Shown piece after piece: positions 47,212-56,421 of a DNA stretch of 64,000 nt. The notes beneath the pieces were generated by a model that worked only from the letters and a program-made list of their open reading frames with translations, was not told where the DNA came from and did not search any database. Origin of the DNA: Alphaproteobacteria bacterium (lineage in GTDB: Bacteria > Pseudomonadota > Alphaproteobacteria > JAVJVX01). Each line of letters begins with the position of its first letter. Position 1 is the stretch's first letter. Both the position numbers and the translations under genes were made by a program. Location of the stretch: assembly GCA_040220875.1 (NCBI GenBank), contig JAVJVX010000006.1, positions 124,001 to 188,000 of the forward strand. The letters are read 5' to 3'.

Positions 47212-48585
47212 ATGACTGGGACCGGACCCGCAAACGGGCAAGGCGACGAGGCGCTCCACCAGCGCTTCCTGCCCCTCAGCGCCTATATGACAGCCCCGGC
47301 CGACCCGTGCCCGCCCCTCTCCACCGATATCGTCACCGACGCCGTGGTGATCGGCGGCGGGTGGACCGGACTCCACGCTGCCCTCTCGCTCCGCGAGAAG
47401 GGCATGGACGTGGCCCTGGTGGAGCAGTTCCACTGCGGCTATGGCGGCAGCGGGCGAAGCGGCGGGCATCTCGTGGGACCCGGCAAGGAAATGCGCCGCT
47501 TTTTCAAGAACCCCGATTCGGATGCTGCCCGGCAATATGCGCGCTACATCGCGCGCGTCGTGGATATTGCCGAAGCGAAGCTGTCCGCCTACGGGATCGA
47601 GGCCGATTACATCCCTTCCGGCAATCTGTTCGGCGCCACGCATCCCAAGATGCTGCAGGAAACCGCAGCCCTGGCGCAGGCCGCGCAGCGCGCCGGTTTC
47701 GAGGTCGAGCATTGGGACGAGCGCGATTGCCGCACGCGCGAGCTGCCAACGGCCTGGCTGGGCGGGATGTATTGCCCGCGCGGCGGCACGCTCAATCCGG
47801 GCAAGTATGTTCTGGGATTGCGCGATGCGGCGAAGCGGGCCGGAGTCAAACTGTTCGAGAACACGCCGGTTACGGCGATCGAGGATGGCCAGCCGGCCAC
47901 CCTGCGCACGCCCGAGGGGAGCGTGCGCGCGAACCGGGTGATCATCGCCGCCGGCACCTTCACGCCGACGACACTGAAACGGCTGACCAACCGGGTCGCG
48001 ACGTTTCGCATCGGCGCGTTCGAGACGGCACCGCTGTCGGAGTTCCAGCGCGACCGCCTCGGCTGGCCCAACCGGGAAGGGCTCGTCAGCATGCATAACG
48101 TGATCGAAGCCTACCGCCTGACCGCACAGGGCACGATCGTCGCCAACACGAAACGCATATTCGCGACCTTCGGCAACCGGCCCCGAACCCGGTACGAACC
48201 GGGCATTTTCGAACCGATGGTGCGCGGGTTCCGCGACCGGTTCCCGGAACTCCGGGACGTGGCTGTCGAGTCGCTCTGGGCTGGCTGGTGCGGGCTTACG
48301 CCGGACATGTTCCCGCGCATCGAGGTTGCGGGAAAGCACGGCAATATCCTTTCCGGTATCGGCTTCAACGGTCATGGTGTGGCGCCCACCGCGGCGATGG
48401 GCGAAACCCTTGCCTGCCTCGCCGCCGGCGAGGATCATCCCCATCTGGCGCTGCTGCAACGCCGGACCATGCCCTGGCCGCCCGAGCCCATCCGCTGGCT
48501 GGCGGTCTCCACCTTTCTTCGGTGGCTCGATTTCGGAGACGCGATCACGGACCGGCAATTGCGCCGCCGGGCGGGGCAGGGCTAG
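47212..48585 (+). CDS. FAD-dependent amine oxidoreductase (DAO family, PuuB-like)
   Basis: The 457-residue flavoprotein has the FAD loop VVIGGGWTGLHAAL near 46-59 and the GYGGSGRSGGH segment typical of gamma-glutamylputrescine oxidase-like enzymes. The C-terminal NILSGIGFNGHGVA closes the FAD site. The fold oxidises C-N bonds of amines or amino acids. The exact substrate is unknown. It lies 61 bases after the NmrA-like gene and 30 bases before the iron-sulfur gene, so the three may form an operon. Confidence 0.85.
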   Translation: MTGTGPANGQGDEALHQRFLPLSAYMTAPADPCPPLSTDIVTDAVVIGGGWTGLHAALSLREKGMDVALVEQFHCGYGGSGRSGGHLVGPGKEMRRFFKNPDSDAARQYARYIARVVDIAEAKLSAYGIEADYIPSGNLFGATHPKMLQETAALAQAAQRAGFEVEHWDERDCRTRELPTAWLGGMYCPRGGTLNPGKYVLGLRDAAKRAGVKLFENTPVTAIEDGQPATLRTPEGSVRANRVIIAAGTFTPTTLKRLTNRVATFRIGAFETAPLSEFQRDRLGWPNREGLVSMHNVIEAYRLTAQGTIVANTKRIFATFGNRPRTRYEPGIFEPMVRGFRDRFPELRDVAVESLWAGWCGLTPDMFPRIEVAGKHGNILSGIGFNGHGVAPTAAMGETLACLAAGEDHPHLALLQRRTMPWPPEPIRWLAVSTFLRWLDFGDAITDRQLRRRAGQG

Positions 48586-48615
48586 CCCCGGTCGCGGCCC
48601 CTAAAGGAGGGAAAA

Positions 48616-49629
48616 ATGGGTTTCCTTGTGGGGAGCGAGACGGCCGAGGGATACGTGCCCTCGCTCCTGTTCCGGCTGTTGAGACCGAGAACGTCCGGCA
48701 ACACGATCAATGGGCTCGGCGAGACCCGTCGGCGGCGCCCGACGCCGGTCTATCACCGCTTCGATTTTCTCCACCCCTGGATCGTCGAGGGCGCTACCTT
48801 CATCGCCCGCAAGCTTCTGATCAACAAACACCGTCCCTACTTCATCCGCACGGTGCAGATGGCGAGAACCGGCCATATTCCGGTGGCGGCGGCGCGGGTC
48901 GACGATACGGCGGAAAACTGGACACGCCAGATCAGGGAATTCGCGCTGGCCCAGCCCGGATGCGACGTGATCGGCATCGCCGCCCTCGATCCCCTTTGGG
49001 TATTCGACCGCGACCGGATCGACGCCCGAAACGTGATCCTGGTCGGCTACCGCATGGATTACGATCAGTTCGCCCATAATCTGAAGGGCCGCTTTATCGA
49101 TGGCGAGATCGCGGTCTTCGATTCCTATCTGGGTTCGCAGGAAGCGGCGGTCGCGATTGCCAACTGGATCCGCGCGAAGGGCTGGCCGGCCGAAGGTATC
49201 GGCGGGCCGAAGGGAAGTGCGCTCAATATCCTGGACGCCGCTATCGCCGCCGGTCTTGGGGAGCTCGGCAAGCACGGCTCGATCATGAATGACAGGCTCG
49301 GCTCGTGCTTTCGTCTGGCCTATGTGACGACGGACCTGCCACTGATGCCCGATGCGCCAGTCGAGCTCGGGGTGGACGAATTCTGCAAGAGCTGCCGGCT
49401 TTGCACCAGCGAATGTCCGGCTAACGCGATTGACGATACCAAGAAAACGGTGCGCGGGGTCGAGAAGTGGTACGTCGATTTTGACAAATGCGTGCCGTAC
49501 TTCAACGAGCATCACGGATGCGGCCTTTGCCTGTCTATCTGTCCGTGGAGCCGGCCCGGTGTCGGACCCAAGCTGGTGCAGAAGATGCTCCGGAAAAAGC
49601 GGGAACGGGCGGGGGCAGCGGCCGACTAA
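48616..49629 (+). CDS. Reductive-dehalogenase-like double [4Fe-4S] protein
   Basis: The 337-residue protein carries the region GLGELGKHGSIMNDRLG followed by TTDLPL, characteristic of RdhA and related corrinoid reductases. Eight cysteines form two cluster motifs: Cys257, 260, 263, 267 and Cys292, 302, 305, 309 with CPW. It lacks a twin-arginine signal and no RdhB anchor gene is near, so it is cytoplasmic and non-respiratory. It is shorter than respiratory RdhA and could be a catabolic dehalogenase or a QueG-like reductase. A strong AAAGGAGGG ribosome site precedes the start. Confidence 0.8.
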   Translation: MGFLVGSETAEGYVPSLLFRLLRPRTSGNTINGLGETRRRRPTPVYHRFDFLHPWIVEGATFIARKLLINKHRPYFIRTVQMARTGHIPVAAARVDDTAENWTRQIREFALAQPGCDVIGIAALDPLWVFDRDRIDARNVILVGYRMDYDQFAHNLKGRFIDGEIAVFDSYLGSQEAAVAIANWIRAKGWPAEGIGGPKGSALNILDAAIAAGLGELGKHGSIMNDRLGSCFRLAYVTTDLPLMPDAPVELGVDEFCKSCRLCTSECPANAIDDTKKTVRGVEKWYVDFDKCVPYFNEHHGCGLCLSICPWSRPGVGPKLVQKMLRKKRERAGAAAD

Positions 49630-50072
49630 TAGACCGACCGGCTTTGCGTATCGGGAACAAGGCGGGCCTCGCTGACGCCATGGACGGCACAGACCTCGTC
49701 CTTGTCGGAGACATCGCCGCTGACGCCGACGGCGCCGAGAATACCGCCCTCTTCATTGCGGATCAGGACGCCGCCCGGTGCCGCGAACAGGCGCCCACCC
49801 GAAATCACCGCGAAGGTCTGCATGTTTTGCGGCATTTTCTCTGCGAGATCGGCGAGCACGCGGCTCGGCACGCCGAGACCGAGCGCCCCCCAGGCCTTGG
49901 CGAAGGCGATGTCGGCACGCATGATGCCTGACCCGTCCTCGCGCTTGAGCGCCACCAGATGGCCGCCCGCATCAAGCACCGCCACGGTGAGCGGCGCGCA
50001 TCCCGTCTCCCGCCCCTTGGCGAGGGCCGTGTCCACGATGGTCGCCGCCGCCGCCAATGTCAGTCTGTCCAT
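49626..50072 (-). CDS. GlcG/HbpS family (DUF336) protein
   Basis: The 148-residue protein has the family pattern VAVLDAGGHLVALKREDGS, AFAKAWGALGLG, and a final GAVGVSGDVSDKDE. HbpS-type members bind heme and GlcG is linked to glycolate use, but the function of most is unknown. ATG 50072 with upstream GGGGAT is preferred over an in-frame start at 50108. It overlaps the iron-sulfur gene end by 4 bases in convergent arrangement. Confidence 0.85.
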   Translation of the reverse strand: MDRLTLAAAATIVDTALAKGRETGCAPLTVAVLDAGGHLVALKREDGSGIMRADIAFAKAWGALGLGVPSRVLADLAEKMPQNMQTFAVISGGRLFAAPGGVLIRNEEGGILGAVGVSGDVSDKDEVCAVHGVSEARLVPDTQSRSVY

Positions 50073-50118
50073 GCAAAATCCCCGCCCTGCCAGGCCGCCG
50101 TCCGCCATCCGCCATCCG

Positions 50119-50700
50119 TCAGCCGCGCGCCCTGCCCGCGGCGCTGGCTGCTTCCACTTCCGCCAGTTTCCCCGTTTTCACGTCGTAGATATAGCCGTAG
50201 ATCGGTATATGGCCCGGCACGAGGGGATGGTGGCGGATCCGTCGGACATCCTCGACGACCGCGGTCTCCAGATCCGTAAAGGTGAGCCAGGGCATGTAGC
50301 GCCCCTCGGGCGAGCCGCCGTCCTTTTCGACGTTTTCCCAGCCAGCGTCGGTCAGACGCGCGGCATTGAGGCTTTCCGCCAGGAGCGCGCCCATCTGCGC
50401 CTCGTCGAAGGTCGCCATTCCGCACCCCGTATGCAGGATGACGAACCATTCCCGCGTGCCCAGAAGCTTTTGCGAAATCACGAGGGAGCGAATGGCGTCG
50501 TCGCTGGCCCGCCCGCCGGCGTTGCGGATGACATGGGCGTCACCCTCCGCCAGGCCGGCGAATTTGGCGGGGTCCATCCGGGCATCCATGCAGGTGAGGA
50601 CCGCGAACCGGCGCGCCGGCGGCACCTCCAGATCGCCCAGGCTGAACCCGGCCGCGTAGCGGGCGTTCGCGCCCTCGACTTCCTTTTTCACCTCGCTCAT
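50119..50700 (-). CDS. Beta-class carbonic anhydrase
   Basis: The 193-residue zinc enzyme interconverts CO2 and bicarbonate. Zinc ligands are Cys37 (CMDARMDP), His90 and Cys93 (HTGCGM), and the Asp39-Arg41 dyad is intact. [15 protein letters not shown] is typical of the family. It precedes the GlcG-type gene on the same strand by 46 bases. No signal peptide is seen, so it is cytoplasmic. Confidence 0.93.
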   Translation of the reverse strand: MSEVKKEVEGANARYAAGFSLGDLEVPPARRFAVLTCMDARMDPAKFAGLAEGDAHVIRNAGGRASDDAIRSLVISQKLLGTREWFVILHTGCGMATFDEAQMGALLAESLNAARLTDAGWENVEKDGGSPEGRYMPWLTFTDLETAVVEDVRRIRHHPLVPGHIPIYGYIYDVKTGKLAEVEAASAAGRARG

Positions 50701-50783
50701 TTAGATCCCCTTCGTCGATGTTCCGGCGTCAGGGGAAAATGGAGTCGATCCCGAATAAAATCAACCGGGTGGCCGACCCGAGC

Positions 50784-51848
50784 TCAGGCGAGGCATTTGA
50801 GGCGGGGCATCACCTGTTCACCGAAATCCCGGATCCCGGCCACAAAATCGACCCAGCTGAACAGCATGCCGTCGATGCCGGTTTCGGCCACGATCTGGTC
50901 GATCTTTCGGGCCACGGTATCGTGGGAGCCGAAGATGACGGGGAAACTCATGAAAGCGATATTGCCTTCGTCCAGGCCCTTGGCCAGGCAGGCCTTGAGC
51001 TGATCGGCGGTCCCGCCCTGATTCTGATCGAGATCAGCGCTACGCAGGATATTCTCGATTGCGCCCTTGTCGGCGCCCGCGATGATGTCCTCGCCGATTT
51101 TCAGCGCCTCTCCATCGCTCGGAGCGGTAATCAGACCGAAAAGCGCATAAGTGCCGACCCGGCGCCCATGGGCTGCACCGCGCGCCTTCAGCCCGTCCGC
51201 GATCTTCTTGATTTCCGGCACTTCCGCCATGATGAAATTGTGATCGCCATGGCCGGCCACGAAGTCCCAGCCCCGTGGGGACTGCCCGGCGCACACGATC
51301 GGAATGTCGTGTGACGGCGTTGGCAGGCAAGCGCAATCTTCCAGGTCGAAAAACTCCGAATGATGCGTCACGCGACCGTCAGCCCAAAGTGCCTTGATGA
51401 TGGACAGATATTCCGCCGCATAATCGTAGCGACGCTCGTAGTAGGAATCGCCGCGCCACAGTCCCATCTGGGTGTATTCAGGCTTGTTCCAGCCGGTAAC
51501 GATATTCAGACCGCACCGCCCTTCGCTCATGTCGTCGAGCGTGGCGATCATGCGGGCCACGTAGGCGGGATGCTGGCTGAGGATCGCGGCACTGGGGAAG
51601 AGGCCGATCTCTTTTGTCGAGGCGGCGAGGCCGGCCATCAGCGTGAAGGATTCGAGACAGGCGTCCCAATATCCGGTCTCGCCGCCGAATCCGCGGAATT
51701 TCATCATGGACAGGACGAAATCCAGATTCTGCCGCTCCGCCTCAACCGAGATGGCGCGATTGTGCTCGAAAGTCGGCAGGTATGTGGGGGCCGCTTTCGA
51801 TACGATATAGCCGTTGCTTCCATTCGGCAGGAACACACCGAACTTCAT
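50784..51848 (-). CDS. LLM-class flavin monooxygenase, RutA-like
   Basis: The 354-residue protein is a bacterial luciferase-like flavin enzyme. It resembles RutA, the pyrimidine ring-opening oxygenase, in many places: PTYLPTFEHNRAISVEAE, LSMMKFRGFGG, LESFTLMAGLAA, VTGWNKPEYTQMG and ICAGQS-like VCAGQSPRGWDF. RutA opens uracil between N3 and C4 using reduced FMN and O2. The rest of the rut operon is not here, so another amide-ring substrate is possible. A GGAGG ribosome site precedes the start. Confidence 0.85.
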   Translation of the reverse strand: MKFGVFLPNGSNGYIVSKAAPTYLPTFEHNRAISVEAERQNLDFVLSMMKFRGFGGETGYWDACLESFTLMAGLAASTKEIGLFPSAAILSQHPAYVARMIATLDDMSEGRCGLNIVTGWNKPEYTQMGLWRGDSYYERRYDYAAEYLSIIKALWADGRVTHHSEFFDLEDCACLPTPSHDIPIVCAGQSPRGWDFVAGHGDHNFIMAEVPEIKKIADGLKARGAAHGRRVGTYALFGLITAPSDGEALKIGEDIIAGADKGAIENILRSADLDQNQGGTADQLKACLAKGLDEGNIAFMSFPVIFGSHDTVARKIDQIVAETGIDGMLFSWVDFVAGIRDFGEQVMPRLKCLA

Positions 51849-51909
51849 TCTCTCCGCCTCCTCGCCGGACTCCGGAAAACCTGCAACCTGCCCTCGTGGA
51901 GGCGGCCGG

Positions 51910-53265
51910 CTAGCGGCCGGCCGCTTCCAGTGCGGTCAAGGTGACGTCATCCGTTTCGATCCCCGGAATGTTGGTCTGAAACTCCTTGGGAACGAAGAAG
52001 TTGGTGGAATGGAGCCGCTGAAAATCCGTGATACGGCCCCAGTTTGTCAGGGGTGCGACTTCCGCCTTGCCTGTGTCCGGGTCGATGAAACCGTCCTGAC
52101 TTTCGAACATCTTCCACCCGAACTGCACCCATTTCCAGTAATCGCCCTTCCGGTCGTAGGCGTTTGCGTGGAGGAACGACCAGTTTTCGGCGTCGAAATA
52201 AATCACGCGTCGGCTATAGGGATGAAAGGCCGGCGGGATCGCCTCAACGATGAACACGTCGCGCGGCATCCAGTCGTCCTCGACATTCCAGTATGGTGCC
52301 TGGTCCAACTGCGACAGCGGGAAACGCTCCGGGATTGTGGCTCCTTCCGGATCCCAGGCAGCCCTGCTGCCGGGCCGGGAGGCCTCACTCTCCGCCACCG
52401 CGAGCACCCAGGCGCGTCCGAGAAGCTTGTAGCCCGCATACCATGTCGGGTGGGCGGCGAAATTGAGATCATCCTGGAGCTGGTCGGTGCCGCCGATGGG
52501 ATCCACCCAGGCGCCGCCCGACAGCCGGCGAATCCGGCGCACGGTGCGGATATAGGCCCAGGTGTCGTTGTAGCGTGGTGTGGTGTAGTTGATTGTAAAG
52601 GTCCCCAACCCCTTGATATCGTGGGGGTATGTGGCGAAAAGCATGGTTTTGTGAAACACCGTGCCGTCGCCAAGACTGTGCGGCCCGTCAATGCTGGTAT
52701 AGCGTCCCGACATGTGAACCCGGGTGAAGTTCCAGCGCTGGATCCTGTCGATCCCGTTGGTCCCATCGATGAGCATATAGGCGAAATTCGGGTCCAGCAG
52801 CCCGCTCGCCCCGCCGGTGTTATCACCCAACGTGGCCGGGAGATTGCGGTGGTTCCAAACCACCTTCACGGCCGCATTCGGGTCATCGACATCGACGTCG
52901 GGGAAAGGCGCGCCCGCGACCCAGTTAGTGATATCGAAGCTCGATGGGTCGAGGGTGACGGTGCCCTTGAATTTCTCGGTCACCATCCGCTTGCGGTACC
53001 CCGGCAGGAGCGGCTCGTACGGGGTGAGGCGCAGCGTCATGCCCTGATTGCGGACCTGCCATTCGACGCGGTCGCCCATGACATCGCCGATCCGGTGGTT
53101 GTCGAAGCATTTAGTGAGAACGGAGTCGATATTTTCGGCATTGATGACTGTTCCCGCTTCGATGACCTCGCCCTCGCACGTAGCGGCGTTGGCGTTGGAG
53201 GATACGAAAACGAGGAAACTTCCCAATCCGATCAATACACTCCTGGCCATATTTCCGGTATTCAT
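51910..53265 (-). CDS. DUF1329 family exported protein
   Basis: The 451-residue protein has a signal peptide (about 6-28, ending ANA|A) and a long beta-rich body with many Trp and Tyr residues. It fits DUF1329, a periplasmic or outer-membrane-associated family with a LolA-like shape, often encoded near catabolic or hydrophobic-compound genes. Landmarks are NWVAGAPFPDVD, WAYIRTVRRIRRLSGG and SRRVIYFDAENWSF. A GAGGAGA ribosome site precedes it. It shares an operon direction with the flavin monooxygenase 61 bases downstream. Confidence 0.85.
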   Translation of the reverse strand: MNTGNMARSVLIGLGSFLVFVSSNANAATCEGEVIEAGTVINAENIDSVLTKCFDNHRIGDVMGDRVEWQVRNQGMTLRLTPYEPLLPGYRKRMVTEKFKGTVTLDPSSFDITNWVAGAPFPDVDVDDPNAAVKVVWNHRNLPATLGDNTGGASGLLDPNFAYMLIDGTNGIDRIQRWNFTRVHMSGRYTSIDGPHSLGDGTVFHKTMLFATYPHDIKGLGTFTINYTTPRYNDTWAYIRTVRRIRRLSGGAWVDPIGGTDQLQDDLNFAAHPTWYAGYKLLGRAWVLAVAESEASRPGSRAAWDPEGATIPERFPLSQLDQAPYWNVEDDWMPRDVFIVEAIPPAFHPYSRRVIYFDAENWSFLHANAYDRKGDYWKWVQFGWKMFESQDGFIDPDTGKAEVAPLTNWGRITDFQRLHSTNFFVPKEFQTNIPGIETDDVTLTALEAAGR

Positions 53266-53320
53266 CCCATCTCTCCTCTCACGAAAAAAATCTTTACCCC
53301 TTCACAGCCCGAATAATCGG

Positions 53321-54859
53321 TCACAGGGTCTTCCAATCCTCTGCCTGCTCCAGGGCGTGTGCTGCCCGGATTAGCGTCACCTCGTCGAAGTGGCGGCCGA
53401 CCAACATCATCCCGACCGGCAATCCATCGGCCAGACCGCAGGGCACGCTCATGGCGGGGTGACCCGACACGCTGATCGGTGCGGTGTTGCGCATCATTTC
53501 CCACGCCCGGCGAAGGAACAGCTCGCGCGAACAATCTCTCGGTGGAATTTCCTGCGCCCGCATCGGAGTCGTCGGCATCACCAGGATGTCGTAGCTTTCC
53601 AATTGCGCGTCATAAGCGGCGCGCAACGTACGGCGAAGATTCTGCGCTTTCGAGTAGTAGCGGCCGTTGTACTGATCGTTCAGGTACTGGCCCATGAAAA
53701 TAGTGAGTTTGACCGTATCAGGCAGATCGTTCGGCTGAGTCTTCCAGCCGCGAGCATACATGTCGCGCAGTGTCGTGTTGTGATAGCCCTGCCAATTCGA
53801 TCCTACCCCGTGCCCATTGATCATCTGGACGGTCGATCCCTCAATCCCAATTCCAAACCAGAAACAGGGTCCGTCCGCGTGTTCGGGAATGGAGATCTCC
53901 TCAGCCTCGGCCCCCAGGCGTTCGAACAGCTTGACCGCCGCGCGGACCTTCCGATCGACCTCGGGCTCGCTGGGTCCCAGCAGCCCCATCTGGTCCTGGC
54001 CGAACCCTTCCCGGACGACGCCCAGCCTGAGCCCCTTGACCCCCTGGCCGAGCCCGGCCGCGTAGTCCTGCACCGGCACGGGCGTCCCCTGGCGCGGATC
54101 GAGTCCGTCCGAGCCGGCCATGACCTGAAGCAGCAGGGGCAGGTCCGCGACCCGGGCGGCCATGGGCCCTACCGTGTCCAGGGTCATGTCGCTTCCCATG
54201 ATCCCGGTATAGGGCACCACACCGAAGGTCGGTTTCAGGCCGTAAACGCCGGTCCAGGAGGCCGGGAGACGGATTGACCCTGCCTGATCCCCGCCGAGCG
54301 CGATATCCACCTCGCCGGTGGACACCAGAATTGCCGAGCCGCCGGACGAGCCGCCGGCGCCGTGCGTCGGCTTCCATGGATTGCGTAATTCCCGCGGCGC
54401 ATTGCCGTGGCCGTTGCCGTCGAACGAAAGGTCCGTGGTCGCGGCCTTGCCCATGATGGTACCGCCGGCGTCAAGGATTCGCGTGACGACCGTGGCATCG
54501 ATATCCGGCACGAAACCTTCAAGCACGCGCGTGCCGTTCATCATTGGCACGCCTGCGACGCAGACCGTGTCCTTGATGGCTATCTTTTTGCCAGCGAGCG
54601 GACCGCTGGCGGCCCCCCTGATCTCCGTCTTGCAGTGCCAGGCATTGTACGGGTCTTCTGCCGGACCAGGCCGATAGCCTGGAGTTCGCGGATACTTTAC
54701 CGGCAGTTTTGGTTCCGGATACTCATCCAGCCTGTCGAAGGCGGCCGACAGGTCCCTGAGATACCCTTCGTATTCGATGGCGTCATCCGTAGTGAGTGAA
54801 AAGCCGTAGCGCTCGGCAATCTGGAGAATCTGGTCTCTGTTCGGCGGTGTAATAGTCAT
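53321..54859 (-). CDS. Amidase signature family hydrolase
   Basis: The 512-residue enzyme has the Ser-cisSer-Lys triad: Lys96 (AIKDT), the cis-serine in GGSSGGSA (171-172) and the nucleophile Ser195 in GGDQAGSIRLP. It hydrolyses an amide to acid and ammonia; the substrate is not predictable from sequence. A second domain with MINGHGVGSNWQGYH is family-typical. ATG 54859 is chosen because conserved sequence begins there; the longer frame upstream overlaps the hydrolase gene and looks non-coding. Confidence 0.92.
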   Translation of the reverse strand: MTITPPNRDQILQIAERYGFSLTTDDAIEYEGYLRDLSAAFDRLDEYPEPKLPVKYPRTPGYRPGPAEDPYNAWHCKTEIRGAASGPLAGKKIAIKDTVCVAGVPMMNGTRVLEGFVPDIDATVVTRILDAGGTIMGKAATTDLSFDGNGHGNAPRELRNPWKPTHGAGGSSGGSAILVSTGEVDIALGGDQAGSIRLPASWTGVYGLKPTFGVVPYTGIMGSDMTLDTVGPMAARVADLPLLLQVMAGSDGLDPRQGTPVPVQDYAAGLGQGVKGLRLGVVREGFGQDQMGLLGPSEPEVDRKVRAAVKLFERLGAEAEEISIPEHADGPCFWFGIGIEGSTVQMINGHGVGSNWQGYHNTTLRDMYARGWKTQPNDLPDTVKLTIFMGQYLNDQYNGRYYSKAQNLRRTLRAAYDAQLESYDILVMPTTPMRAQEIPPRDCSRELFLRRAWEMMRNTAPISVSGHPAMSVPCGLADGLPVGMMLVGRHFDEVTLIRAAHALEQAEDWKTL

Positions 54860-54942
54860 GTCTGGGCTGATTCCAACTCGTTGTTGTGCCGCTGGCTCTT
54901 CCGGCAATTCCGTCACGAAGAACTTGCTTCGGGTGCGGGCCT

Positions 54943-55680
54943 TTACGTTCCCCGCCCCTGCTGCAGCCAATACCGGAGCACGGCGGTCGTCGCCTGGGGC
55001 TGTTCGATGGCCGGCGCATGCGCCGCCTGTTCGATGAAAACCATCGCCGCTCCCGGGATATTTTGTGCCATTTCGACGGCGAGATCGGGCGCCATCCATT
55101 TATCGTCCCGGCCGGTGATCACAACGGTGGGACACCGAATGGCGGCGAGATGGGGACGACCGTCGGGCCGCGTGGCGATCGCATTGAGCTGCCGGTGGAA
55201 AACGCCCGGCCGCGAAAGGACGCGCGTAAGCATGGTTTCCAGGATGCGGCCAGGCTCTCTGTCGACCGCGTCCGCGTAAAGCGTGGCGGCAATCACCTCT
55301 TTCCGCGTGGCGACAAAATTCTGCTCATCATCTAGCGTGAAAAACTGGGAGATCGCGGAGGACAGCGTGCCTTTGTTGACGGCCGCCGTTCCCTCGTTTG
55401 GTCGCGCGGACGTGCACACAAGGGCCAGGCGTTCGATCCGGTCGGGCGCGCGCCGCACCATCTCCTGCGCCACGAAGCCCCCCATCGACTGACCGACGAG
55501 ACTGAAGCCGCCGGCAATCTCGTCCAGCAACCTTTCGGCCGTCGCGCTGACCGTGTCGTCCTGGTCCGGGACCGCCACCCGGCATTCCGCGATGTCCCGG
55601 AGATGGGTGGTCTGATGGTGCCAAAGAGCCTCGTCGGAGCCGAAGCCGGGGATGAGGATAAGTTGCTCGCTTCTGGCCAT
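54943..55680 (-). CDS. Alpha/beta hydrolase
   Basis: The 245-residue protein has an oxyanion segment LIPGFGSDEALW, nucleophile Ser65 in GQSMGG, an acid in ITGRDDKWM and the catalytic His in EQAAHAPAIEQP. The size and motif resemble carboxylesterase-like enzymes such as RutD or 3-oxoadipate enol-lactonase. It is first in the minus-strand set that continues with the amidase, DUF1329 protein and flavin monooxygenase, and is divergent from a MarR regulator. Confidence 0.9.
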   Translation of the reverse strand: MARSEQLILIPGFGSDEALWHHQTTHLRDIAECRVAVPDQDDTVSATAERLLDEIAGGFSLVGQSMGGFVAQEMVRRAPDRIERLALVCTSARPNEGTAAVNKGTLSSAISQFFTLDDEQNFVATRKEVIAATLYADAVDREPGRILETMLTRVLSRPGVFHRQLNAIATRPDGRPHLAAIRCPTVVITGRDDKWMAPDLAVEMAQNIPGAAMVFIEQAAHAPAIEQPQATTAVLRYWLQQGRGT

Positions 55681-55716
55681 TTGGGGGAAGTCCCGATCCT
55701 TCAGGTGAGTCGCGCA

Positions 55717-55752
55717 ATGCTGGCGACGCCCTGGATGCTGGCGACGCCCTGG
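55717..55752 (+). repeat. Tandem 18-bp repeat, two copies
   Basis: ATGCTGGCGACGCCCTGG occurs at 55717-55734 and 55735-55752, back to back, in the divergent intergenic region between the hydrolase and MarR genes. It may be a slippage product. Confidence 0.8.
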
Positions 55753-55809
55753 GGCCGAGTCAAGTTTTCTTTTTAAATCAAATAGTTACGGTAATTTTGT
55801 CGGCAATCC

Positions 55810-55828
55810 TTCGAACATTGCGTTTGAA
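55810..55828. promoter_or_regulatory. Candidate MarR operator, imperfect palindrome
   Basis: TTCGAAC-ATTGC-GTTTGAA is a 19-bp dyad with one mismatch, in an AT-rich divergent promoter region. Its place between the MarR gene (start 55882) and the hydrolase gene (start 55680) suits an operator controlling both. Confidence 0.45.
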
Positions 55829-55881
55829 ACATTAATGGCAACGTGTCAGTATTTTTCAGTCCCGGCGAAACGAGGCTGTCC

Positions 55882-56421
55882 ATGACCGCGAACGACTTCG
55901 ATCTTGCCGACCCGAAATCGCATTTCTCGACAGACGAGCGCGCGCGGTATTTCGAGGATCTCGAATATGCCTTCATCCGCTGCCTCGCCGCCTATCAGAG
56001 ATGGATCGAGGAATCCCACCTGTCGGCTACCGGCACGACCCTGGGACATCAGGACATCTTCGTGCTGCACACGATCCGGCTGCATGAAGTGCCGAAGACA
56101 CTTTCCGAGATCTCGGAATTCCTCAATCGGAAGGATCTGACGAATCTCAGTTACAGCCTTCGTAAACTCGACAAGGCCGGCTTTATCCGGCGCGTGCCCA
56201 GCACGAGCGGTCGCCAGCGGCGGTACGAAGTCACCGACGAGGGCGAGCAGGTCACCAACCTGGCCGCCACCCTGCGTGAAAAGGTGCTTCTGCCGAGCTA
56301 TGCCGACCGGGCGCAGGGCAACATGCCGGCAGTAGCAGAAATCGAAGCGCTGATGGAGACCTACGAGCGCGCCACCCATGTCGCCGTTACCCATCGGACG
56401 AAGCTTGGCAGGACCCGATAG
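55882..56421 (+). CDS. MarR-like winged-helix regulator of catabolic genes
   Basis: The 179-residue protein has a helical N-terminus (FEDLEYAFIRCLAAYQRW), an HTH around TLSEISEFLNRKDLTNLSYSL and a wing with VPSTSGRQRRYEVTDEG, the MarR pattern. ATG 55882 has GAGG at a normal distance; GTG 55843 is an alternative. It is divergent from the hydrolase-amidase-DUF1329-monooxygenase set, so local control of that set is the simplest inference. Confidence 0.85.
   Translation: MTANDFDLADPKSHFSTDERARYFEDLEYAFIRCLAAYQRWIEESHLSATGTTLGHQDIFVLHTIRLHEVPKTLSEISEFLNRKDLTNLSYSLRKLDKAGFIRRVPSTSGRQRRYEVTDEGEQVTNLAATLREKVLLPSYADRAQGNMPAVAEIEALMETYERATHVAVTHRTKLGRTR

Noticed and set aside
53321-55099. 592-residue version of the amidase with an 80-residue N-terminal extension
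   Set aside because: The extension overlaps the hydrolase gene and has no amidase similarity; ATG 54859 starts the conserved sequence.
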